DNA from: a virus
Reading direction: 5' to 3' (one strand)
Length of the DNA stretch: 29,527 nucleotides
IMG/VR virus record: IMGVR_UViG_3300025543_000138
Span: 1-29,527 of that record
Shown here: positions 1-6,190 of the stretch, piece after piece
How positions within the stretch are numbered: the first letter of the stretch is position 1
How the letters are laid out: each line of letters starts with the position of its first letter
Made by a program: the position numbers and the translations under genes
Notes under the pieces: generated by a model
The model's input: only the letters and a program-made list of their open reading frames with translations
Databases searched by the model: none
Told to the model about the DNA's origin: nothing

Positions 1-209
1 TTTGTTCCACTTAAATATACTGATGCTAATAAAGATATAAAAAATGTTTTCATAGTTTTTGGTGGTGCAGTAACTACGGATAAGTTTCCGTAAGTTCCTA
101 AAGCAATCGGTACTAATTTATCACCACTTTCAGATTTTAAAAGTTTTTCACCATAACTTAATGCTACTGGTGGATAGTCTATTTTTTCATTAATGTTGAC
201 TTTACAATC
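1..209. repeat. Left copy of 209-bp terminal direct repeat
   Basis: Bases 1-209 match 29319-29527 except at position 78 (G, against C at 29396) and position 83 (A, against G at 29401). Both differences are synonymous in the helicase gene that runs through the repeat (a Ser and a Leu codon). The helicase reading frame joins in phase across the two copies. The simplest reading is a circular map, or a circularly permuted genome, of about 29,318 bp. The sequence alone cannot tell a physical terminal repeat from assembly overlap. Confidence 0.97.
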
Positions 210-263
210 GTGTTCGATAAAGTCCATTAACATATTGTGTTCAGTTTGTTGTTGTTTAGTCAT
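1..263 (-). CDS. Replicative RecA-like helicase/ATPase, 5' part (continues at the right end)
   Basis: This is the N-terminal 87 codons of a gene that starts with ATG at 263 and runs off the left edge. It continues in frame at the right end (28742-29527), giving a protein of 279 residues on the closed circle. Residues 61-75 carry the nucleotide-binding loop in the form APPKTMKT (residues 66-73). The ATG lies 23 bases after the T-run of the terminator that follows the SSB-like gene. The leader is A/T-only with no Shine-Dalgarno, as is usual in Bacteroidetes. Function is discussed in the entry for the 3' part. Confidence 0.85.
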   Translation of the reverse strand, partial: MTKQQQTEHNMLMDFIEHDCKVNINEKIDYPPVALSYGEKLLKSESGDKLVPIALGTYGNLSVVTAPPKTMKTFFISLLASVYLSGT

Positions 264-286
264 ATATTATTTTTCTATAAAGATAT

Positions 287-315
287 AAAAAAAAAGGTGT
301 TAAATTAATAACACC
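287..315 (-). terminator. Intrinsic terminator after the SSB-like gene
   Basis: On the minus strand, GGTGTTA pairs perfectly with TAACACC (309-315 with 296-302) around a 6-base loop. Nine T follow (295-287). It lies just after the SSB-like stop codon and just before the helicase start, so it separates, or attenuates between, these two replication genes. Confidence 0.85.
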
Positions 316-324
316 CTTTTAAAT

Positions 325-630
325 TTAAAATGGTAAATCACCACTTTGCTCATCTACTGGTACTGCTACCTTTTCTTCTTCACGTTCGGCTACTTGTATA
401 GTTCCATCTGAAACCCATACTACTTTTCCATTACCTAAATAGGTTTTTGGCATTTTAGCTTCTCGTTCTTCTTTTGTTTGTGAATCCATAAACGCTACGT
501 TATTACCATATCGTGTTTCATCATTTACTGCGATAGTTAAGTTATAATAAACTGCGCCATCACGACCTTTGATAAACTTTTCTTTTGGTAGTTTGTCTAC
601 TCGAATTGAACCATTAATTAATGTACTCAT
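325..630 (-). CDS. SSB-like single-stranded DNA-binding protein
   Basis: This 101-residue protein probably coats single-stranded DNA during phage replication and recombination. The call rests on size, an early beta-rich region compatible with an OB fold (about residues 5-75), and an acidic end DEQSGDLPF. That end closely resembles the SSB C-terminal tip (acidic stretch then Leu-Pro-Phe) that binds partner proteins. The middle is poorer in recognisable SSB features, so the fold is inferred. It lies between the possible nuclease gene at 641 and the helicase, and a strong terminator follows its stop. The start is the ATG at 630 behind an A/T leader. Confidence 0.7.
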   Translation of the reverse strand: MSTLINGSIRVDKLPKEKFIKGRDGAVYYNLTIAVNDETRYGNNVAFMDSQTKEEREAKMPKTYLGNGKVVWVSDGTIQVAEREEEKVAVPVDEQSGDLPF

Positions 631-640
631 AATTTATATA

Positions 641-1144
641 TTAAATTTTGGTATTGTCAATACACGCAATACCTCGTGTTTTATCATACTTATAAATATT
701 CCCATTTTCTTTTTTTATATCTGAAAATTTATACGCATTAAATTCTGTTCCATCTACATTTTTTTTTATTGTAAATTTATTTTTGTTAGTTAATTTTCTG
801 ATTGCATTTACATCTACTATTCTTACTTTTTGCAAACAGTCTTGATTTTTACTCATATATGAATAAAAATATATTTCTGCTAAACCATCTTTTATTTTAT
901 CAATTTCTGTTCTACCATTTTTTTTACTTCTTGATCTTATTGTTAAATCTAAATATTTTAAATAATTGTTTTTGCGTATTCTTATTGAAAACTGTTTATT
1001 ATTAATTTTAGCATCAAAAGAAAGTTTACTATCTTCTTCGTTAGTAGATGGTACTAAATTACCATTAATATTAGGAAACGCTTTTTTAATATGAAATTCT
1101 ATTTCTTTAAAAAATTTATTTTCTAATTTTCTAACATTATCCAT
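641..1144 (-). CDS. Uncharacterised protein, possible nuclease paired with the methyltransferase
   Basis: I do not recognise this 167-residue protein with confidence. Its start overlaps the end of the methyltransferase gene by 8 bases, so the two are translationally coupled. Residues about 40-90 read as alternating strands (FDAKI, FSIRIRK, LDLTIRSRS), followed by NGRTEIDKIKDGLAE. A strand-rich core with a Glu and Lys shortly after is reminiscent of PD-(D/E)XK nuclease folds, but no canonical D...ExK motif is clear. It is Lys- and Asn-rich. With its methyltransferase neighbour it could form a restriction-modification-like pair; a replication accessory protein is equally possible. Confidence 0.6.
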   Translation of the reverse strand: MDNVRKLENKFFKEIEFHIKKAFPNINGNLVPSTNEEDSKLSFDAKINNKQFSIRIRKNNYLKYLDLTIRSRSKKNGRTEIDKIKDGLAEIYFYSYMSKNQDCLQKVRIVDVNAIRKLTNKNKFTIKKNVDGTEFNAYKFSDIKKENGNIYKYDKTRGIACIDNTKI

Positions 1145-2399
1145 TTATAAAATTATTTGCAATATAAAACATTTCATCATCTAATTCAATACCAAGACTT
1201 TTATAGTTTAGTTCGTTTGCAGCTTTTATTGTACTACCAGAACCCATAAAAGGATCTACTATAAAATCACCATCTGATACTGATACTTTTAATATTTCTT
1301 TTAATAATTCTATTGGTTTTTGTGTTGGGTGTACCATTTTAGATGTATGTAACCTTGATACGTTTAGAACATTACCTCTTCTTGTGTTTACTAATTTCTT
1401 GCCCTTAACACAATATATAATAATTTCTGTTTGGTTACCCCAATCGTTATCTAAATCCCCACTTCCTTTATTTCCTTTATCCCAAACAATAGGTGTTTTA
1501 ATAGTAAAGTATTTGCTTATAATTTTTTCAAAATCACTAAAAACATTCCAACTACAAAAAAAATATAAATGTGCATTATCAGCAGTTTTGCTTTGTAATA
1601 TTTTACAAGTTTTATCCAATAAATCAAACGCTTCATTTTTGCCATCATTTAACAAACCACGTTTAGTAATAGCGTTATCATACATAGAACGGTTAGATAC
1701 ATAATTAATACCGTAAGGTGGATCAGTTAAAACAACATCTATACAACCATCTTTTAAAGATTTTAATATTTCTAAACTATCACCTTTTTTTATGTTATCG
1801 TTTATATCTGTTTGAACCCTTGCTTCTAAAACTTTTTCTTTGTATTCTGCTTTTTTTTCTTCTTTCTTTATTTCTTTATAAGCAGCATTAATACTTACTT
1901 CACCAGTTCTTAATTTTGCTTTTACTTCTTCTGGTGCTTTTTCTTGTATTTTTTTTACTTTAGCTATTGTATCGTGTGAAACTGCCGCAACTTTAGAAAG
2001 TTCTTTTTTTGTTGAAACTTCTTTAAGTGACTCGTCAGATTTCTGACTTGTCGTTTTTCTTATACGTTCCTTTTCCTTTGCTTTTGCTTTAAAAACATAT
2101 TCAAGTTCTAATGCTAAAACACTTCTTTGATAAGCACTTAAATTTCTTCTACCAAATTGGTTTAGTATCATCCATTCTTTTACTGCTTCTTCATTTTCAA
2201 AATGTTTACTTTCAGTTTCAAAATCTAAATCCCAACGTTCAGAAATTTCAAACCTATTATGCCCATCTATAATAAAACCATTCCAAGTAAGTATTTTTTC
2301 TCTTATACCCTCTGCTAAACAATTATCTTCTAACTGCTTAAATTCTTCAGTTGTTAATGGTGGTATTAAACTTTTAAATTCTTCTTTTATTTTTATCAT
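1137..2399 (-). CDS. ParB-like domain fused to N6/N4 DNA methyltransferase
   Basis: This 420-residue protein should methylate the exocyclic amine of adenine or cytosine in DNA. The N-terminal part (about 1-110) is ParB/Srx-like, with IIDGHNR at 43-49. A short helix-turn-helix-like segment (ELSKVAAVSHDTIAKV, 133-148) follows, then a Lys/Glu-rich linker. The C-terminal catalytic domain has DPPY at 226-229 (motif IV), HPTQKP at 357-362 and DPFMGSGST at 382-390 (AdoMet-binding motif I). That order, catalytic before AdoMet motif, is the beta class. I chose the ATG at 2399, one base after the upstream stop codon; a longer reading would overlap that gene. A likely job is protecting phage DNA from host restriction. 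Confidence 0.9.
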   Translation of the reverse strand: MIKIKEEFKSLIPPLTTEEFKQLEDNCLAEGIREKILTWNGFIIDGHNRFEISERWDLDFETESKHFENEEAVKEWMILNQFGRRNLSAYQRSVLALELEYVFKAKAKEKERIRKTTSQKSDESLKEVSTKKELSKVAAVSHDTIAKVKKIQEKAPEEVKAKLRTGEVSINAAYKEIKKEEKKAEYKEKVLEARVQTDINDNIKKGDSLEILKSLKDGCIDVVLTDPPYGINYVSNRSMYDNAITKRGLLNDGKNEAFDLLDKTCKILQSKTADNAHLYFFCSWNVFSDFEKIISKYFTIKTPIVWDKGNKGSGDLDNDWGNQTEIIIYCVKGKKLVNTRRGNVLNVSRLHTSKMVHPTQKPIELLKEILKVSVSDGDFIVDPFMGSGSTIKAANELNYKSLGIELDDEMFYIANNFING

Positions 2400-2400
2400 T

Positions 2401-2775
2401 TTATTTCTTTTTAAAATCTTCGCTTTCATCTTCACCAAATACACCAAGTTCATAAAACCCAGTTAGTTTTAATACTGCTCTTGATAATGCACGTTTTTCT
2501 GCCATTTCCATAACATACCAACTATTGGTGTTACCATCTTTAAAACTTGCACCTTTATATGCAGATCCAAAAGTTTCAATGTTTTCATTTACTGCTTTTA
2601 CTACTGCAAAGTTAGGTTCGCATTTTATTACATCAAATTTTATTTTGATTTGTTCTTGTGCTTGTATTTTTTCTATTCCTTGCCTTGTAATAATTACATA
2701 GTGTTGGTGTTTAAATACATCTGATTTTTCTAAATTATACTTCTTGTATAACTCAACTAATTTGTTTCGTTCCAT
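2401..2775 (-). CDS. Uncharacterised phage protein, possible recombination/ssDNA accessory
   Basis: This is a 124-residue protein with no certain function. Residues about 10-60 look like a mixed alpha/beta domain. Near the end is MEMAEKRALSRAVLKLTGF, similar in style to the AExRAxxRAL segment seen in ERF/Rad52-like and other phage single-strand-annealing proteins, then an acidic tail (GEDESEDFKKK). The position, between a small leader gene and the methyltransferase and in the same unit as SSB, fits a DNA-metabolism role. The ATG at 2775 overlaps the preceding stop codon (TAATG), and the stop lies one base before the methyltransferase start. Confidence 0.7.
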   Translation of the reverse strand: MERNKLVELYKKYNLEKSDVFKHQHYVIITRQGIEKIQAQEQIKIKFDVIKCEPNFAVVKAVNENIETFGSAYKGASFKDGNTNSWYVMEMAEKRALSRAVLKLTGFYELGVFGEDESEDFKKK

Positions 2776-2903
2776 TATGTTAGATTATTTATTTCAAGAA
2801 TTGCCTTTAATTCTTCTATCTTGTTTTGTAAGGCTTCAACCTTAAACTGATATTCAGTAAGTAGTTGATTTGTAGTTTGGTTACTAAAATTTGTGTTTAC
2901 CAT
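2775..2903 (-). CDS. Small coiled-coil-like protein, first gene of a unit
   Basis: This is a 42-residue protein of unknown function. The C-terminal half (QFKVEALQNKIEELKAIL) has heptad spacing typical of a short coiled coil, so dimerisation is plausible. I chose the ATG at 2903, preceded by an A-rich leader (AAAACAAAACAA). A longer reading would run into the candidate promoter and needs a non-ATG start. It is the first gene after the terminator at 2959-2986 and is coupled by TAATG to the next gene. Confidence 0.6.
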   Translation of the reverse strand: MVNTNFSNQTTNQLLTEYQFKVEALQNKIEELKAILEINNLT

Positions 2904-2929
2904 TTGTTTTGTTTTAAAATTAATATTTG

Positions 2930-2960
2930 TAAAGGTATAAACATTTATGTTAATAAACAA
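2930..2960 (-). promoter_or_regulatory. Candidate Bacteroidetes-type promoter
   Basis: On the minus strand, TTG (960-958) is followed after 20 bases by TACCTTTA (937-930), one base off the TAnnTTTG consensus. It begins at the T-run of the terminator at 2959-2986 and drives the unit starting at 2903. The leader that follows is almost the same as that of the gene at 27444, which also has a promoter of this type. Confidence 0.5.
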
Positions 2961-2986
2961 AAAAAAGGGTTACATTTCTGCAACCC
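2959..2986 (-). terminator. Intrinsic terminator after the NinG-like gene
   Basis: On the minus strand, GGGTTGCA pairs with TGTAACCC (one G-U pair) around a GAAA tetraloop (986-967), and eight T follow (966-959). It lies 42 bases after the NinG-like stop codon and just before the next promoter candidate. Confidence 0.9.
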
Positions 2987-3028
2987 AATTTAAACATAAC
3001 AAAACAAACTATACGCAAAGATACTATT

Positions 3029-3442
3029 TTACATACTATCTACCAAGTTTTTATATTTTAAAATCATATCTTCTATTTCTATATTTGAAAACTTAACGAT
3101 CTGTTTTGATTTAAAGTATAATTCATCAGATAACCCAGCATAAAACCTTTCATCTAAATACTTTGCAAATAAAAATTGTTCACCATATCTAAACACATTA
3201 CACCCAGCACATTGCACTTGGCAATTTTGTTCATCCCATCTTGTTGCATAATGTTTTCTACTTTGAAAATGTCCGTTTTGTAGTTTTTTCCAATGATCTT
3301 TTTTACCACAAGTAAAACAAGTTGCGTAACCATCTACTGAATCTTTTAACCTAATGTATTGACTAAATATTGCATCCAGCTTTTTAACAAGTTTACTTCT
3401 ACTTGGTTTTTTTTTGCTTTTAGGTATTGTTTTAGATGGCAT
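3029..3442 (-). CDS. NinG-like recombination protein
   Basis: This 137-residue protein matches the NinG (Rap) family of lambdoid phages, which binds branched DNA and aids recombination. After a Lys/Ser-rich basic N-terminus (1-20) come CFTCG (C42, C45), NGHF (H58), R62, RWDEQN and CQVQCAGCN (C74, C78, C81). Together these look like a zinc-binding, HNH-like core. The length is somewhat shorter than lambda NinG. It overlaps the upstream small gene by 11 bases, and a strong terminator follows it. The early position fits a replication/recombination role. Confidence 0.85.
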   Translation of the reverse strand: MPSKTIPKSKKKPSRSKLVKKLDAIFSQYIRLKDSVDGYATCFTCGKKDHWKKLQNGHFQSRKHYATRWDEQNCQVQCAGCNVFRYGEQFLFAKYLDERFYAGLSDELYFKSKQIVKFSNIEIEDMILKYKNLVDSM

Positions 3443-3560
3443 TATCTATAACTTCAATTAAATGCCTTAATTCACTTAATTCAAATTCACCTACTACAAC
3501 ACCTTTTATTGATAGCATATAGTGTTCTTTTCTAATTTTTAAACATTTTGTTTCATCCAT
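3432..3560 (-). CDS. Small uncharacterised protein (42 aa)
   Basis: A 42-residue reading frame starts with ATG at 3560 and ends inside the start of the NinG-like gene, overlapping it by 11 bases. Such tight coupling is the rule in this genome and is the main support. The protein is mixed in charge, with a central hydrophobic strand (SIKGVVVGEFEL) and a closing helix. No family is recognised. It is the first gene after the AT-rich gap at 3561-3755, so it probably opens an early transcript. Confidence 0.6.
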   Translation of the reverse strand: MDETKCLKIRKEHYMLSIKGVVVGEFELSELRHLIEVIDNAI

Positions 3561-3755
3561 AATATTTGATTTTGATTTTTAAAAAAAATGTAATAACTTT
3601 GAATTTTTTATAATTTAGTATTTTATCTAAATGTATATATAAATATATCTAAAAATAAATACCAAAATATATTCTATAACAAATATAAAGAAATATAAAT
3701 ATATATCTAAAGAAATATATAATTAATAAAAATGTAATGATCTTGGCAATATATT
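3561..3755. other. AT-rich gene-free region, candidate control region or origin
   Basis: This 195-bp stretch is almost only A and T, with no supportable gene on either strand. It contains short repeats: AAAGAAATATA occurs twice and TATATCTAAA-like words three times between about 3650 and 3720. A TATATTTG box sits on the minus strand at 3687-3680 but has no clear TTG at the right distance. The region lies between the end of the lysis genes and the start of the early genes, where a promoter or replication origin would be expected. Function is inferred from composition and position only. Confidence 0.4.
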
Positions 3756-4211
3756 CTATTTTTTTTGGGATATGTATTTAAATTTTTCTACACCCCTTGA
3801 TCCAAAGTAAGCAACATAAACTGTTATTAAAAGGCTTTTAAGTAGTTCTATCCATTCAGTATTTACACCAAAATCAATATCTAAAGAATCAAGCACTATC
3901 AAAAGTATCATAGATACAGTTAAAAATATTAAAGTCATTGGTCTTGTGTTCTTACTTAAATAACTATCTGAAGCCATATCAGCACTCCACCTTTTACTAA
4001 CCTCTTGTGCTTCTATTATATCAAGTTCAATAAGTTTTAATGCTTCTTCTTTGTCTTTAGTAGGTAAAGCACTATCATTTGAAATAAGTTGTTTAACCAT
4101 ACCAAGTACTCCAGCATCTGGTAATAAATCACCAGCAACACCTAAAATATTGGGTGCTGCTTTTACAAGGAACTTACCTACTCTTGTATCTTTAAACTTT
4201 TTTTTTGGCAC
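3756..4211 (-). CDS. Holin-like membrane protein (3TM holin type)
   Basis: This 151-residue protein resembles phage 3TM holins, which open the inner membrane so the endolysin can reach the wall. The N-terminal half is partly amphipathic (KFLVKAAPNILGVAGDLLPDA). A central segment RWSADMASDSYLSKNTRP precedes two clear membrane helices (about 96-115 and 122-140), and the tail is basic. The start is GTG at 4211, overlapping the TAG of the preceding gene (TAGTG); no better ATG exists nearby. It is the last gene of the lysis cluster, and I see no clear hairpin terminator after it. Confidence 0.75.
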   Translation of the reverse strand: MPKKKFKDTRVGKFLVKAAPNILGVAGDLLPDAGVLGMVKQLISNDSALPTKDKEEALKLIELDIIEAQEVSKRWSADMASDSYLSKNTRPMTLIFLTVSMILLIVLDSLDIDFGVNTEWIELLKSLLITVYVAYFGSRGVEKFKYISQKK

Positions 4212-4366
4212 TACTTCTTTTTATTCTTATTTAGTAAATACCACTTTTGTACGGTATAACCTATGGTTACCAGTACAAGAATTATTTTTAAAGCTATGTC
4301 TATATTTGTCATTGAAATTCCAAATGTTCCTATGTTTATAAGTAATGTTTTATAATCTGTTATCAT
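4211..4366 (-). CDS. Small single-pass membrane protein, possible second holin or antiholin
   Basis: This 51-residue protein has one strong membrane helix (ALKIILVLVTIGYTV, about 25-40) and a very basic tail (NKNKKK). It lies directly before the 3TM holin-like gene, overlapping it by one base, and downstream of the endolysin. Its place and build fit a small holin or antiholin, but this is inference. The ATG at 4366 follows the stop of the previous small gene by 14 bases. Confidence 0.6.
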   Translation of the reverse strand: MITDYKTLLINIGTFGISMTNIDIALKIILVLVTIGYTVQKWYLLNKNKKK

Positions 4367-4380
4367 TCTTATTTTTTTTA

Positions 4381-4512
4381 TTAGTTATCTTTAAAAGTCT
4401 TATAGCAAATTGCAATAGCTTGTGATTTATCGTGGTACTTCATTAATTGTGGTACACACCTAATCATAAAATCTTTTTGTTTCTCTCCTTTTTTTTTCTT
4501 TGGTATTGGCAT
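4381..4512 (-). CDS. Small conserved-type phage protein with Cys pair (43 aa)
   Basis: This is a 43-residue protein: a basic N-terminus PIPKKKKGEKQKDFMIRC, then a helix and a second Cys (AIAICYKTF). A layout with an N-terminal PxPKKxxGExxxDFMxRC and a C-terminal CY is common among small proteins near phage lysis or head genes, to my knowledge, with no known function. It sits one base after the preceding stop codon and 14 bases before the next start. The ATG at 4512 is the only reasonable start. Confidence 0.6.
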   Translation of the reverse strand: MPIPKKKKGEKQKDFMIRCVPQLMKYHDKSQAIAICYKTFKDN

Positions 4513-4513
4513 C

Positions 4514-4756
4514 TTAAAATTTGTTTTCTAAATAAGGGTAATCGTGAAAATAATGTATTCCCTCATCTTCAATATTAATAGCAAAAGGTAGCCATTTATT
4601 AGGGTGTTCTGTAATATCCTCACTCCATAAAACATCTATCTTATGTTTATCATTACTTAAACCTAAATAAACTACTCTATTTTTTATAGCATCAATATTT
4701 GCTATTGCATCTTCGTATGCTTCTATAGTATCAAATTCGTATTTACCAACTTTCAT
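4514..4756 (-). CDS. Uncharacterised acidic protein (80 aa)
   Basis: An acidic 80-residue protein that I do not recognise. It starts MKVGKYEFDTIEAYEDAIA and ends in an aromatic-rich segment (IHYFHDYPYLENKF). It has no signal peptide, membrane segment or Cys. It lies two bases after the endolysin stop and one base before the next small gene, so it belongs to the lysis cluster, but its role there is unknown. The ATG at 4756 fits the tight spacing. Confidence 0.65.
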   Translation of the reverse strand: MKVGKYEFDTIEAYEDAIANIDAIKNRVVYLGLSNDKHKIDVLWSEDITEHPNKWLPFAINIEDEGIHYFHDYPYLENKF

Positions 4757-4758
4757 AA

Positions 4759-5223
4759 TTAATCTGCGTATGTGAAATATTTACCTCGTCTTTTTGTTAC
4801 CAATACTTGCTTTCTATTTGCTTTTTTAGATACATAAGAAACGTGCAACCATTTTGGTTCAGATCCAAATTCCCATATAAGTTGGTCAAAGTCTAAATTT
4901 TTTCTAATGTAATGAAACATATCTAAATTGCTTTTGCAGTCATCTTTTTCACAAGCCATACTTGTAATATCTATTGCTTGACCTTTTAAATGACTGCTTA
5001 CTGCACTACCTTTAATAGCTGAATTTAATTGCTCACTTCTGTAAAAACTATTTACTTTAATTGGACAACCCACCCATTCCCGTAATGGTTCAAAAACTTT
5101 TTCTGCAACCTTTTCCATATTTTTAATATGTTCTGCTTTAGGTTTGTTTTTAATACCCAAAGCATTTGCAGTCTTTGAAAATGTAGCTTCTTTATAACTT
5201 ATATGATCACTAATTTTTTTCAT
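4759..5223 (-). CDS. Endolysin, peptidase M15 family
   Basis: This 154-residue protein is predicted to cut peptide cross-links of peptidoglycan at lysis. It has the zinc peptidase M15 (M15_3, D-Ala-D-Ala carboxypeptidase-like) signature: SSHLKGQAID with H78 and D85 as metal ligands, QLIWEFG at 114-120, and WLHVS with H127 as the third ligand. Upstream, VNSFYRSEQLN fits the conserved arginine region of this family. It has no signal peptide, so release would depend on the holin-like genes downstream. It overlaps the preceding coiled-coil gene by 14 bases. Confidence 0.9.
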   Translation of the reverse strand: MKKISDHISYKEATFSKTANALGIKNKPKAEHIKNMEKVAEKVFEPLREWVGCPIKVNSFYRSEQLNSAIKGSAVSSHLKGQAIDITSMACEKDDCKSNLDMFHYIRKNLDFDQLIWEFGSEPKWLHVSYVSKKANRKQVLVTKRRGKYFTYAD

Positions 5224-5446
5224 TTTCTATTGGTTTTATGCTACCATCAGATAATTCAATATTTACTTCACCATACTTATCTTCAAGTACCTTTTTATTT
5301 TCTTCAATTTCTTGATTAAGTTGTGCAAACATATGGCTTAATGTGTGTATTTGCACTTGTAATAAACCTATATCATTTAAAATTGCTTTTTTTCTTTGAT
5401 CTTGTTCTTGAATTAATTTTAATTCTTCTTTTGTGATTTTTGACAT
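5210..5446 (-). CDS. Coiled-coil protein before the endolysin
   Basis: This is a 78-residue protein that is nearly all helix. The segment from about residue 5 to 58 is Lys/Glu/Gln-rich with Leu/Ile heptads (LLQVQIHTLSHMFAQLNQEI), which predicts a coiled coil. It ends in a short acidic tail. It overlaps the endolysin by 14 bases. It could be a structural trimeriser or a lysis-related protein; no family is recognised. The ATG at 5446 follows an A/T leader and a candidate TATCTTTG promoter box. Confidence 0.65.
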   Translation of the reverse strand: MSKITKEELKLIQEQDQRKKAILNDIGLLQVQIHTLSHMFAQLNQEIEENKKVLEDKYGEVNIELSDGSIKPIENEKN

Positions 5447-5472
5447 TTTATATATTTTTTTTGGTTAAGTAC

Positions 5473-5480
5473 CAAAGATA
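5473..5480 (-). promoter_or_regulatory. Possible promoter box TATCTTTG upstream of the lysis genes
   Basis: On the minus strand, TATCTTTG matches the Bacteroidetes TAnnTTTG box exactly, 26 bases upstream of the start at 5446 in a 50-base gene-free gap. The nearest upstream TTG is 24 bases away, slightly beyond the usual spacing, so this is tentative. Confidence 0.3.
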
Positions 5481-5496
5481 ATCATTTTATATTTAA

Positions 5497-5838
5497 CTAT
5501 TCTCCAACTTGTAAAGTAACAGAAACTGGGTTTATAAGCAACTCAATAGCTGATGCAATATTTGCTTCAATAGATGCTACTTGTTCATCTCCCATTGTGC
5601 TTTTTGTCCATCCAACTATTTCATCGTTTGTAAGTTGATCAAAAGGTATAAAGTTTGTAATGTCATCAATTTTTAATTGTTGTGTACCAATGTTATTAGA
5701 TGTGTAAGGTTTTCCATTTATATCTAATGCTTCTGAAATACCAGTAACAATCCAATGTACGTTATAAACTACATCAGATTTTCCCTCTGTTTCAACATAG
5801 CAATCAACTGTTTTGCAATTCCATTCGTAAGTAATCAT
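5497..5838 (-). CDS. Small beta-rich structural-type protein, paralogue 2
   Basis: This 113-residue protein is clearly related to its upstream neighbour (5843-6181). Both start M-x-TY-x-W-x-C and share a VxW strand, then a segment ending in F-x-x-FDxxTNxxxxxW, a SxMG turn, and a final LINP followed by a hydrophobic strand. The family looks like the small DUF7936-type proteins found next to tail genes in marine Bacteroidetes phages; that naming is from memory. Function is unknown; a tail-fibre accessory is a guess from position right after the fibre gene. There are four bases between the pair. Confidence 0.75.
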   Translation of the reverse strand: MITYEWNCKTVDCYVETEGKSDVVYNVHWIVTGISEALDINGKPYTSNNIGTQQLKIDDITNFIPFDQLTNDEIVGWTKSTMGDEQVASIEANIASAIELLINPVSVTLQVGE

Positions 5839-5842
5839 AATT

Positions 5843-6181
5843 TTAAGATTTTAATGTTAACATTTGAGTAATTGGGTTTATAAGAGATTCAAGTGCTTCA
5901 TCAGCTAAAACCTTTTCATTTATAACCTTGCTTTCACCCATTGATGACTGAACCCAAATTGTAACCTGATTATTTGTAACATCATCAAAACTTGTAAAAT
6001 TATCTAAATTTTCTATATTTAATTCTTCAATTCCAGTAGTAGTTGTTGAATTACCAATTTCATCAGAAACTAATAATTTCCATTTTACTTTAAAAATAAC
6101 TAAAGGTTCTGTATTACCTTGACTATCTTTATAAGATGTATAAACTTCAACATCGCTACAATCCCATTTATATGTATTCAT
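5843..6181 (-). CDS. Small beta-rich structural-type protein, paralogue 1
   Basis: This 112-residue protein is the first of a tandem paralogue pair. Shared features with 5497-5838 are the N-terminal TYKWDC (TYEWNC in the other), VKWKL (VHWIV), the middle NFTSFDDVTNNQV (NFIPFDQLTNDEI), SSMGES (STMGDE) and the closing LINPITQ (LINPVSV). It is acidic, with no membrane segment. It follows the tail fibre gene by nine bases. A fibre-associated or baseplate role fits the position but nothing in the sequence proves it. Confidence 0.75.
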   Translation of the reverse strand: MNTYKWDCSDVEVYTSYKDSQGNTEPLVIFKVKWKLLVSDEIGNSTTTTGIEELNIENLDNFTSFDDVTNNQVTIWVQSSMGESKVINEKVLADEALESLINPITQMLTLKS

Positions 6182-6190
6182 AATATTTAT

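Noticed and set aside
2400-2453. Longer start of the ParB-methyltransferase gene
   Set aside because: It would overlap the preceding gene by about 50 bases, and the added residues do not belong to the ParB-like domain; the ATG at 2399 fits the one-base spacing.
3594-3601. TAACTTTG on the plus strand as a promoter box
   Set aside because: There is no plus-strand gene for it to serve, and such boxes are expected by chance in this composition.
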